Assembly (NCBI GenBank): GCA_021733665.1
Contig: JAHREI010000001.1
Span: forward strand, 1,054,001 to 1,118,000
Source of the DNA: Bacillus subtilis
Lineage (GTDB): Bacteria > Pseudomonadota > Alphaproteobacteria > Rhizobiales > Rhizobiaceae
DNA: 64,000 nucleotides
Direction of reading: 5' to 3'
Both the position numbers and the translations under genes were made by a program. The notes beneath the pieces were generated by a model. It saw nothing but the letters and a program-made list of their open reading frames with translations, had not been told where the DNA came from and did not search any database. Position 1 is the stretch's first letter. Every line of letters starts with the position of its first letter. Positions 28,202-36,185 of this stretch are shown here, in pieces.

Positions 28202-30868
28202 ATGGATAAGTGGGTATATCACTTCGGTGACGGCAAAGCTGATGGCGCTGCAAGTGATCGTAATCTTCTGGGCGGCAAAGGTGCGAACCTTGCTGAAATG
28301 AGCAGCCTCGGGCTTCCGGTTCCGCCGGGCTTTACCATTACCACCGATGTCTGCACCTATTATTACGACCATGACCGTACTTATCCGGAAATTCTGAAAG
28401 CACAGGTTGCTCAGGCGCTGGAAAATATTGCTGCGCTGACCGGCCGTCGTCTGGGTGATAAAACACGTCCGCTGCTGGTTTCCGTGCGTTCCGGCTCCCG
28501 TGCATCCATGCCGGGCATGATGGATACTGTGCTCAATCTCGGCCTTAATGATGAAACAGTTGCGGCAATCGCAGCAGAGGCTAATGACGAGCGCTTTGCC
28601 TATGACAGCTACCGTCGTTTCATTCAGATGTATTCTGATGTGGTGCTGGGCGTTGACCATTCCTTCTTTGAAGAAATTCTTGATGATACCAAAGCCAGCC
28701 TTGATCTGGATGTTGATACCGATCTGAGCGCCGATGACTGGCGCGGTGTGATCGACCAGTATAAGGCCAAAGTTGAAGAAGAACTGGGCGAACCTTTCCC
28801 ACAGGATCCTGAAGCGCAGCTTTGGGGTGCGATTTCTGCGGTGTTCTCCTCATGGATGAATGCCCGCGCGATTACTTATCGCCGCCTGCATAATATTCCG
28901 GAAAACTGGGGTACTGCCGTTAATGTTCAGGCCATGGTCTTCGGCAATATGGGCGATACATCGGCAACCGGTGTGGCCTTTACCCGTAACCCTTCCACCG
29001 GTGAGCGCAAGCTTTATGGCGAATTCCTTGTTAATGCACAGGGTGAGGATGTGGTGGCCGGTATCCGCACGCCACAGAATATTACCGAAGAAGCCCGAAT
29101 TGAAGCAGGTTCTGAGCGTCCGTCGCTTGAGAAAATTATGCCGGAAGCTTTTGCTGAATTCCTGAAAATTGCTGATCGTCTGGAGCAGCATTACCGCGAT
29201 ATGCAGGATCTGGAATTCACTATTGAGCGTGGCAAACTCTGGATGCTGCAAACCCGATCGGGCAAGCGCACAGCCAAAGCCGCGCTGAAAATGGCTGTGG
29301 AAATGGTTGAAGAAGGCCTGATCGGTAAGCAGGAAGCGGTAAACCGCATTGATCCGGCATCGCTGGATCAATTGCTGCATCCGACCATTGATCCGAAAGC
29401 TGAACGTCATGTGATCGGTATCGGCCTGCCTGCATCACCGGGCGCTGCAACAGGTGAGATCGTTTTCACCTCGGAAGATGCGGAACAGCTGAAATCGGAA
29501 GGCCGCAAAGCCATTCTGGTGCGCATTGAAACCAGCCCTGAAGATATTCATGGCATGCATGCCTCGGAAGGTATTCTGACATCGCGCGGCGGTATGACCA
29601 GCCATGCGGCGGTTGTTGCCCGTGGTATGGGTAAACCTTGTGTTTCCGGTGCCGGTACGCTGCGTATTGATTACCGCAATGGTACGATGCTGACCGCCGG
29701 TGGCACATTCAAAAAAGGCGATATCATCACCATTGATGGCGGCAGCGGGCAGGTGCTGAAAGGCACTGTAGCGATGCAGCAGCCGGAGCTTTCCGGCGAT
29801 TTCGCTCAGCTGATGCAATGGGCCGATGAAGCCCGCCGGATGAAGGTGCGTACCAATGCTGAAACACCGGCTGATGCCCGTGCAGCGCGTTCTTTCGGTG
29901 CGGAAGGGATTGGTCTGTGCCGTACTGAGCATATGTTCTTCGAAGGATCGCGTATTCTCGCGATGCGTGAGATGATTTTGGCATCGGATGAAAAAGGCCG
30001 CCGCGTTGCGCTGGATAAACTCCTGCCGATGCAGCGTGATGACTTCACCGAGTTGTTTGAAATCATGCAGGGGCTGCCGGTTACCATTCGTCTGCTTGAT
30101 CCGCCATTGCATGAATTCCTGCCAAAAACTGCGGAAGAAATCGCCGAAGTTGCCAATGTGATGGGCGTCGATGCGGATAAGCTGCGTGAACGCGCAGAGA
30201 GCCTGCATGAGTTTAACCCGATGCTCGGTCATCGTGGTTGCCGCTTGGCGATTTCCTATCCGGAGATCGCGGAAATGCAGACTCGCGCGATTATCGAAGC
30301 GGCGATTGCTGCTGCCAAAGATACCGGTGAAGCTGTTATTCCGGAAATTATGGTGCCGCTGGTTGGTATCAAAGCTGAGCTGGATTTTGTGAAAGCACGC
30401 ATTGATAAAGTTGCAGCACAGATCATTGCTGAAAGCGGTGTGCAGGTTGATTATATGGTTGGCACCATGATCGAACTGCCTCGTGCCGCGCTGCGGGCAG
30501 GGGAATTGGCAGAGACTGCCGAATTCTTTTCCTTCGGTACCAATGACCTGACACAGACCACTTTTGGTGTCTCGCGCGATGATGCTTCATCCTTCCTGAC
30601 GCAATATCAGGCGCTTGGCATTATCGAGCAGGATCCGTTTGTAACGGTGGATTTCGACGGTGTCGGCGAGTTGGTGCAGCTGGCCGCTGAGCGCGGTCGT
30701 AAACAGCGGGCGAATATCAAACTCGGTGTTTGCGGTGAACATGGCGGTGATCCGGCATCGATCGGCTTCTATGAAAAGACCGGTCTGGATTATGTGTCTT
30801 GCTCGCCATTCCGCGTGCCGATTGCACGACTGGCTGCGGCGCAAGCAGCTATTGCTGCAACGAAGTAA
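28202..30868 (+). CDS. ppdK: Pyruvate, phosphate dikinase
   Basis: An 888-residue enzyme interconverting pyruvate, ATP and phosphate with PEP, AMP and pyrophosphate. It has the N-terminal ATP-grasp domain (GGKGANLAEM, GFTITTDVC), the phosphohistidine domain with the catalytic His in GGMTSHAAVVARGMGKPCV, and the C-terminal PEP/pyruvate barrel with EGIGLCRTEHMFF and the catalytic Cys in LGVCGEHGGDP. In alphaproteobacteria such as Brucella and Sinorhizobium it feeds gluconeogenesis or balances PEP and pyruvate. The AGGAGG 5 bases before the ATG predicts strong translation. Length is normal. Confidence 0.97.
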   Translation: MDKWVYHFGDGKADGAASDRNLLGGKGANLAEMSSLGLPVPPGFTITTDVCTYYYDHDRTYPEILKAQVAQALENIAALTGRRLGDKTRPLLVSVRSGSRASMPGMMDTVLNLGLNDETVAAIAAEANDERFAYDSYRRFIQMYSDVVLGVDHSFFEEILDDTKASLDLDVDTDLSADDWRGVIDQYKAKVEEELGEPFPQDPEAQLWGAISAVFSSWMNARAITYRRLHNIPENWGTAVNVQAMVFGNMGDTSATGVAFTRNPSTGERKLYGEFLVNAQGEDVVAGIRTPQNITEEARIEAGSERPSLEKIMPEAFAEFLKIADRLEQHYRDMQDLEFTIERGKLWMLQTRSGKRTAKAALKMAVEMVEEGLIGKQEAVNRIDPASLDQLLHPTIDPKAERHVIGIGLPASPGAATGEIVFTSEDAEQLKSEGRKAILVRIETSPEDIHGMHASEGILTSRGGMTSHAAVVARGMGKPCVSGAGTLRIDYRNGTMLTAGGTFKKGDIITIDGGSGQVLKGTVAMQQPELSGDFAQLMQWADEARRMKVRTNAETPADARAARSFGAEGIGLCRTEHMFFEGSRILAMREMILASDEKGRRVALDKLLPMQRDDFTELFEIMQGLPVTIRLLDPPLHEFLPKTAEEIAEVANVMGVDADKLRERAESLHEFNPMLGHRGCRLAISYPEIAEMQTRAIIEAAIAAAKDTGEAVIPEIMVPLVGIKAELDFVKARIDKVAAQIIAESGVQVDYMVGTMIELPRAALRAGELAETAEFFSFGTNDLTQTTFGVSRDDASSFLTQYQALGIIEQDPFVTVDFDGVGELVQLAAERGRKQRANIKLGVCGEHGGDPASIGFYEKTGLDYVSCSPFRVPIARLAAAQAAIAATK

Positions 30869-30889
30869 TTTTTATAAATAATCATGACG

Positions 30890-30920
30890 ATGCGCCGGAT
30901 GCTTCATCCGGCGCATTTGT
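30890..30920 (+). terminator. Stem-loop after ppdK
   Basis: The 12-bp perfect arms ATGCGCCGGATG (30890-30901) and its complement (30905-30916) with a 3-base loop. The T run is weak, so it may work as an mRNA-stabilising hairpin as well as a terminator. Confidence 0.75.
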
Positions 30921-30967
30921 AGTTTATGATGCTATAAGTTCATCATTGAATCATGAGCCGGTACGAA

Positions 30968-31846
30968 ATGACTGTCATTAAATCTTTGTTGTTGGGCTTG
31001 AGTCTGAGCATTGCTGCTACCCATGCTTTTGCAGCGGATGAGGCTTTGCTTTCGCCTAAAATTTCGCAGCGCCATTTGATTATCGAACCGCAGCTTAATC
31101 TGGCAGGAAAATCAAATCCGATACAGGTGGCACTGACACTCGATGCCTGTTCCGGTGATATTGATCACCGTATTCTTGATGTGCTGGTACAGGAGAAAAT
31201 CCCGGCGACTTTGTTTGTGACTGCGCGCTGGCTGCGCCGCAATCAGACGGCGATTGAAGTGCTCAAAGTGCATCCGGATTTATTCGCAATTGAAAATCAC
31301 GGGGCGGAGCATGTGCCTGCCATCACGGTTCTCAAGACCATGTATGGTATTCCGACAGCGGGAACACCTGCTGCAATTGAAGCCGAAGTAAAAGGTGGTG
31401 CGGACAAAATCACTGAAATTTTCGGTAAGCAACCGCAATGGTATCGCGATGCGACAGCCCGTTATTCCACTGATGCGGTGCGTCAGATCGAGGGGATGGG
31501 GTATAAGATTGCCGGTTACTCTCTGAATGGCGATCGCGGTGCTTCCTTGCCGGCGGCAACGGTTGCCAGACGGATCTCCTATGCCAAAGACGGTGATGTG
31601 ATCATCTCTCACATTAATCAGCCGAAACGGGCTTCAGGTGCCGGTGTTGCTGAGGGTATTATTGCATTGAAGAAAAAGGGCGTGCAGTTTCGCCTGCTGA
31701 AAGATATGCCTGCCCGTGCTGCGCCGAATGTTGTGAGCGAAACAATGCCGCATCATGAATCTATATTGCAGAAAAATAATAAAACGCCTTCAAAAATAAG
31801 CACAAAAACAAATGAGCCGGAAACTGTAACAGCTCCGGCTCAGTGA
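30968..31846 (+). CDS. Secreted polysaccharide deacetylase-like protein (NodB fold)
   Basis: A 292-residue exported protein with a signal peptide ending HAFA. The NodB domain follows, but motif I reads TLDACSG instead of TFDDGP; the Asp is kept. The metal histidines appear in ENHGAEH (HxxxH), and DATARYS and DVIISHIN match later motifs. It may deacetylate peptidoglycan or a surface glycan; activity with this motif is unproven. A low-complexity Lys/Thr/Pro tail (about 265-292) follows the domain. The ATG at 30953 is an alternative start. It converges on the next gene across a run of 12 G. Confidence 0.82.
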   Translation: MTVIKSLLLGLSLSIAATHAFAADEALLSPKISQRHLIIEPQLNLAGKSNPIQVALTLDACSGDIDHRILDVLVQEKIPATLFVTARWLRRNQTAIEVLKVHPDLFAIENHGAEHVPAITVLKTMYGIPTAGTPAAIEAEVKGGADKITEIFGKQPQWYRDATARYSTDAVRQIEGMGYKIAGYSLNGDRGASLPAATVARRISYAKDGDVIISHINQPKRASGAGVAEGIIALKKKGVQFRLLKDMPARAAPNVVSETMPHHESILQKNNKTPSKISTKTNEPETVTAPAQ

Positions 31847-31861
31847 TAAATTTGTTTGTGC

Positions 31862-31873
31862 GGGGGGGGGGGG
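31862..31873. repeat. Homopolymer of 12 G between convergent genes
   Basis: An uninterrupted run of twelve G lies 15 bases after the deacetylase stop and one base before the stop of the facing gene. Such tracts slip during replication and are hard to sequence; the count may vary or be wrong. Confidence 0.9.
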
Positions 31874-31874
31874 C

Positions 31875-32255
31875 TTAGAAGTCGTTTTTGAGTTTGCCCA
31901 TCACGGCTGCATAGTTGCGGCCGAGGCTCTCAAACAGCACATTATTGCCTGAGAGCGGTTCGTGCGACAGCGTCAGGCCATCATTGAGCAATGTGACAAA
32001 GACCACCTGCTCCTGATTGCCTGAAGGCACAAGAATAGCCCCGATACGCTGTGCAAGGGTTGTATCAAGCGCAGGCATATTGAACAGGACTTCACCGCCG
32101 ACAATCTGGGCGGCCTTGGCCAATGATAAGTCAAAACCGTCAGTCAAAACATCTTGCGCTCCCAGCGCAAATTCGACTTCAACAGCTTCTAACGACGCAC
32201 TCTCCTCAGATGCGGCTATAAGATTATCTGACGGGGAAGAGGGCGTTTGCCTCAT
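31875..32255 (-). CDS. Hypothetical protein (126 aa)
   Basis: A 126-residue acidic protein with no signal peptide or membrane segment. The first 25 residues are rich in Ser and Glu; the rest (VEVEFALGAQDVLTD to the end) looks like a compact alpha/beta domain. I do not recognise it. It is convergent with the deacetylase gene and followed by the poly-G run. It keeps normal codon use and has no competing frame, so it is probably a real gene. Confidence 0.6.
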   Translation of the reverse strand: MRQTPSSPSDNLIAASEESASLEAVEVEFALGAQDVLTDGFDLSLAKAAQIVGGEVLFNMPALDTTLAQRIGAILVPSGNQEQVVFVTLLNDGLTLSHEPLSGNNVLFESLGRNYAAVMGKLKNDF

Positions 32256-32638
32256 CTATGGGCTTCTCCGGTGTATAATTGTCGTAACGCTTGAGCCGAT
32301 GATGCCAGCTTAAGAGCCCAATGCAATTTCATTTTGGTGATTTGTGATAATATCATGATAAATAAAAATGTTTCCCTTTTATCTATCGTTAATCACAGAT
32401 CTTTAACCATTTGTCGCCTGATAAACCTGACAGTTATGCGGTACTCGCATAAGTTTAGACCCTGAATGGGTTGCAATTGCCTTTAAGGGTAATTCGCTAT
32501 ATTTTTCAATTAATACATATTGTATCTTAAAGCCCTTCACATAGAGCAGAATGCGCTCTAGGCTTTGCTAAATAGTTTTCGTAGATCAAAAGGCAAGTGC
32601 GGTTTTTGGCTAAAACGTAACCGGTAGTGCAGCCCTTC
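32256..32638. other. 383-base A/T-rich divergent region
   Basis: It holds the promoters of the 126-aa gene (-) and the DUF1499 gene (+). A hairpin TTATGCG / CGCATAA lies at 32434-32452, and a TAGAGC / GCTCTA pair at 32542-32560 resembles the ends of the palindromic repeats at 50.6 and 59.6 kb. No gene is seen. Confidence 0.45.
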
Positions 32639-33517
32639 ATGCTTGATAATTATTACATCCGGCGCAAAACAAGCCGCCGTCATTCGCGCACAGCCCGTTA
32701 TGCACCGGCTTGCGCAAGTGTTGGCTTTGTTCTGTTGATTGCGGCGCTTGCCTTGCATCGCTTCAATCTGATTCAGCAGCCGGATCTGGTGTTTCTCGTC
32801 ACTTTGTCTGTGGGGTTTGCTGCGCTGGCTTTACTGCTCTCAGCCAAGTCATTTTATAATCTGTGGCGCAGTGGTGATGCCGGCGGACGACGGGCTCTGC
32901 GCGCCAGTTTTATCGCCGTCCTGACTTTGGTGCCGCCGGCGCTGGTTCTTGTGCAGATCAGTGCTGCACCGCGTATTCATGATATTTCGACGGATTTAGA
33001 AAATTCGGTGGAATTCAATACGGTTATGGAGAATGTGCCGGATTTGCTGCAGGCGCATGAACCAAATTTTCGTATCAGAACGCTGTTCTATTTAGGGCTG
33101 GATGATCTGACCGCACAGAACAGCCTCAGCACAGATGCGGTGCCGGATATGTTGCAGCAAATTTCGGCCTATCCGGAAGTGAGCGGCAGACAATATGATA
33201 GTGCGCAGGATCATGTTCTGAAAGCTGTGCTGAAGGTGATGAAAGAGCAGGGCATCACGGTCACGGGTAGCGCAGCTGTTGCCGGTGAGGACATTGATGT
33301 CAGTGTTGAAGGTGTGGCGAAGACTTTGATTCTGGGGCTGCGTAGTGATCTCGCCGTGCGGTTGCGTGATGAGGCAGAACAGACAACAGTCGATATGCGC
33401 GCAGTATCGCGCTACGGGCGCTATGATTTAGGTTTCAACGCCGCATTGATTGAGAATTTCTTCAATGCGCTTGATCTGGAAATGCGTAATGCTGTGCCGG
33501 ATGCACCCGAGGAATAA
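32639..33517 (+). CDS. DUF1499 domain membrane protein
   Basis: A 292-residue protein with three hydrophobic segments in the first 110 residues, then a soluble domain. PRIHDISTDLENSVEF, YDSAQDHVLKAVLKV and VDMRAVSRYGRYDLGFNA are the DUF1499 signatures. Function is unknown; the family often occurs in envelope-related settings. The ATG at 32639 is used; an in-frame GTG at 32627 would add four residues. Neither has a clear ribosome site. Confidence 0.8.
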   Translation: MLDNYYIRRKTSRRHSRTARYAPACASVGFVLLIAALALHRFNLIQQPDLVFLVTLSVGFAALALLLSAKSFYNLWRSGDAGGRRALRASFIAVLTLVPPALVLVQISAAPRIHDISTDLENSVEFNTVMENVPDLLQAHEPNFRIRTLFYLGLDDLTAQNSLSTDAVPDMLQQISAYPEVSGRQYDSAQDHVLKAVLKVMKEQGITVTGSAAVAGEDIDVSVEGVAKTLILGLRSDLAVRLRDEAEQTTVDMRAVSRYGRYDLGFNAALIENFFNALDLEMRNAVPDAPEE

Positions 33518-33520
33518 CGG

Positions 33521-34426
33521 CTAGGCTGGACGATAGAGACTATCCGGCATCGGGTCGCCATCTGTTGCAACCAGCCCGCGAGATACCAGATCTTCCAGAT
33601 GGGCAAAGACCGAAAGTCCCGCAGCGCCAAACAAGCGCGGATCGGTGTCACGATAGATTGCGGCAACCATCTGCGCGATAGTCTCATCGCCCTGCATAAT
33701 GCGCTCAAGCACTGCTCGTTCACGCATCTTGCGATGTGTTTTTAAACCGCGTAGAAAACGATGCGGCTTGGCAATCGGTGCGCCATGCCCCGGAAAATAC
33801 AGCACATCCTTGCGCTTAAGCAGCTTTTCCAGCGATTGCATATAAGCACTCATCGAGCCATCCGGCGGGGCGACAATGGTGGTTGCCCATGCCATGACAT
33901 GATCAGCAGAAAACAGAATGCCACGATCATTCAGGGCAAAACAGGCGTGATTAGCCATGTGACCCGGCGTATGGATTACCTCTAATGCCCAGTCAGAATT
34001 GGTGAAAATCTCACCGTCTTTGGCGCAAATATCAGGTGCAAAATCTGTGTCCACACTGGCATCCAGTGCATTGCTCTCGCCGTCAAACAACGGGCGGGCA
34101 GACTGATGCGGGCCCTGTGCAACAATGGTCGCATCGGTTTCGCGCTTCAGCCTCATGCTAAGTGGTGAATGATCGCGATGGGTGTGGCTGACAAAAATAT
34201 GGCTGACCGGCCTGCCTGCAATGGTACGCAGTAAGGTTTCGAGATGTGCTTCATCTTCAGGCCCCGGATCAATAATACCGAGCTGCTCTTTGCCGATTAT
34301 ATAGCTGTTGGTGCCAAAACCGGTAAAAGCATTGGCATTGTTCACGGTAATCCGCAGAATGTCCGGTGCAACCTCTATCGCTTCACCATAGGCCGGATCA
34401 AATTGCGTATCGAACTTCAGAGACAT
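33521..34426 (-). CDS. MBL-fold metallo-hydrolase (LACTB2-like)
   Basis: A 301-residue metallo-beta-lactamase-fold hydrolase. The zinc motif HTHRDHS, the later HTPGHMANH and the FSADHVM and FPGHG motifs are all present, so both metal sites look complete. A C-terminal winged-helix-like domain (about 225-301: LERIMQGDETIAQMV to SVFAHLEDLVSRG) fits the LACTB2/glyoxalase-II-related branch, some members of which cleave RNA or thioesters. The ATG at 34426 is preferred over the TTG just upstream. It is convergent with the DUF1499 gene and divergent from puuE, but no functional link to purine breakdown is evident. Confidence 0.87.
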   Translation of the reverse strand: MSLKFDTQFDPAYGEAIEVAPDILRITVNNANAFTGFGTNSYIIGKEQLGIIDPGPEDEAHLETLLRTIAGRPVSHIFVSHTHRDHSPLSMRLKRETDATIVAQGPHQSARPLFDGESNALDASVDTDFAPDICAKDGEIFTNSDWALEVIHTPGHMANHACFALNDRGILFSADHVMAWATTIVAPPDGSMSAYMQSLEKLLKRKDVLYFPGHGAPIAKPHRFLRGLKTHRKMRERAVLERIMQGDETIAQMVAAIYRDTDPRLFGAAGLSVFAHLEDLVSRGLVATDGDPMPDSLYRPA

Positions 34427-34518
34427 CAAAGGGGCTTTCCGGCAGGCAACAGGGAATAACAGAATGTCTATAAAGGCTTTTCGGTGACTTGTCCCGTTTG
34501 TCAGTATATTTTATATTA

Positions 34519-34560
34519 TTGACAATTATTGTTAAAATTGTCGACAATTTAACATTGACA
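34519..34560. promoter_or_regulatory. Palindromic operator and promoter region of the purine cluster
   Basis: A perfect 16-bp palindrome AAATTGTCGACAATTT (34535-34550) sits between two exact TTGACA hexamers (34519-34524 and 34555-34560). The flank 34519-34534 is itself a degenerate copy of the same dyad. The core TTGTCGACAA resembles GntR-type operators with a GT/AC pair. It lies 61 bases before puuE and could also affect the divergent MBL gene. No regulator gene is next to it. Confidence 0.6.
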
Positions 34561-34610
34561 AAAGCACAGTTGTTTCATCAATCTGCGCAAAGACAATTGG
34601 GGAGCAGAAC

Positions 34611-35528
34611 ATGCAAAAATGTGGTGATCGGGAATTTATCGGTTATGGCCGTCATACGCCGGATCCGCGCTGGCCGAACGGCGCACAGATCGCGGTGCAG
34701 TTTGTGGTCAATTATGAAGAGGGCGGCGAAAGCTGCATTCTCGACGGGGATGCCGGTTCCGAATGCCTGCTCTCCGAAATTGTCGGCGCGCAAAGCTGGC
34801 CGAAACAGCGCAACCAGAATATGGAATCGATTTACGAATATGGTGCCCGTGCCGGTTTCTGGCGGTTGTGGCGCATGTTCACCAAGCGCAATATGGATGT
34901 GACAGTCTATGGTGTAACCAAGGCTATGGAGCGTAATCCGGAAGCCGTAGCAGCAATGAAAGAGGCGGGCTGGGAAGTCGCCAGTCATGGTCTGCGCTGG
35001 CTGGAATATAAAGATTTCACAGAAGAAGAAGAACGCCGTCACATTCAGGAAGCCGTACGCCTGCACACAGAACTGACCGGCGAGCGCCCTTACGGTATCT
35101 ATCAGGGCAAACCTTCCGACAATACGCTGCAGCTGGTGATGGAAGAGGGTGGTTTTGTCTATTCCGCTGATTCCTATGCCGATGAACTGCCTTACTGGAT
35201 TGAAGGGCCAAAAGGGCCGCATCTGATCGTGCCATATACGCTCGATACCAATGATATGCGCTTTGCCACGCCGCAGGGCTTTAATGCCGGTGACCAGTTT
35301 TTCAACTATCTGAAAGACACTTTTGATGTGCTTTACCGCGAAGGCGGGGAAGGCGCGCCGAAGATGATGTCTGTCGGTCTTCACTGCCGCCTTGTCGGCC
35401 GTCCGGGTCGCGCCGCAGCACTGGAGCGCTTTTTGGATTATGTGCAGTCCCATGACAAAGTCTGGGTCGCCAAGCGTATTGATATTGCCCGCCATTGGCA
35501 CGAAAATCACAAACCGGCAGGGCAATAA
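34611..35528 (+). CDS. puuE: Allantoinase, PuuE type (NodB-fold)
   Basis: A 305-residue cofactor-independent allantoinase that opens allantoin to allantoate. It belongs to the polysaccharide-deacetylase fold: GYGRHTPDPRWPNGAQIAVQFVVNYEEG at the N-terminus is the PuuE hallmark, followed by EVASHGLRW and KPSDNTLQL. GGGGAG lies a few bases before the ATG. It is the first gene of the purine/ureide run, right after the palindromic operator. It differs from the metal amidohydrolase allantoinase AllB. Confidence 0.94.
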   Translation: MQKCGDREFIGYGRHTPDPRWPNGAQIAVQFVVNYEEGGESCILDGDAGSECLLSEIVGAQSWPKQRNQNMESIYEYGARAGFWRLWRMFTKRNMDVTVYGVTKAMERNPEAVAAMKEAGWEVASHGLRWLEYKDFTEEEERRHIQEAVRLHTELTGERPYGIYQGKPSDNTLQLVMEEGGFVYSADSYADELPYWIEGPKGPHLIVPYTLDTNDMRFATPQGFNAGDQFFNYLKDTFDVLYREGGEGAPKMMSVGLHCRLVGRPGRAAALERFLDYVQSHDKVWVAKRIDIARHWHENHKPAGQ

Positions 35529-35529
35529 A

Positions 35530-36036
35530 ATGGAACTGATCAATTTGCCGGTACAGGCTTTGACGCCGGAAAATTTCGCACCTTTCGGGGATATTATCGA
35601 AACGGGTTTGGGCGAGGTTAAACTCATCAACTGGGACATTACCGAGCGTCACCACGCGTTGGCGAAAGCCGATGTTATCGGTGAGGGTGCTCATGTTTTG
35701 ATTAATATCTTCCGCAGCAAGCCTTGGGAGCTGCCGCTGATCATTAAGATGGTTGAACGGCATCCGCTGGGCTCGCAGGCCTTTATGCCGCTGAACGGGC
35801 GCGATTATCTGGTGGTGGTTGCCGAAGATAAGAACGGTGTTCCGCAGGCGCCGGTGGCTTTTCTGGCGCGGGGCAATCAGGGCGTCAATTATCACCGTAA
35901 TGTCTGGCATCACCCGCTGCTGGCGCTGGATGCAACCTCAGATTTTCTGGTGGTTGATCGTGGCGGTGCAGGCAATAATCTGGAGGAATATTACTTCCCG
36001 CAGCAAAATTTCACGATTTCTGACAGGAGTATTTGA
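35530..36036 (+). CDS. allA: Ureidoglycolate lyase
   Basis: A 168-residue AllA-family enzyme releasing urea and glyoxylate from ureidoglycolate. The N-terminal PENFAPFGDIIE, HPLGSQAFMPLNG and the catalytic/metal segment NYHRNVWHHPLLAL are characteristic. It starts one base after the puuE stop, so coupling is likely. The enzyme that turns allantoate into ureidoglycolate (allantoicase or AllC route) is not in the window. Confidence 0.94.
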   Translation: MELINLPVQALTPENFAPFGDIIETGLGEVKLINWDITERHHALAKADVIGEGAHVLINIFRSKPWELPLIIKMVERHPLGSQAFMPLNGRDYLVVVAEDKNGVPQAPVAFLARGNQGVNYHRNVWHHPLLALDATSDFLVVDRGGAGNNLEEYYFPQQNFTISDRSI

Positions 36037-36185
36037 CCATCCGGTCAGATGCTTCGAAACCGCATAGTTTAAAAGCGGCATGGAAAGTGCCGGAAATGTC
36101 GCTTTAAAACGCAACTCAAAGCTAATTTGCCGCATTTGTCACGCCACATCTTGACGAGTATTCAGAGGCGTAACAATCTGGTCTT

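Noticed and set aside
34578-35639. A 353-aa open frame on the minus strand
   Set aside because: Antisense to puuE; no recognisable domain and no ribosome site.
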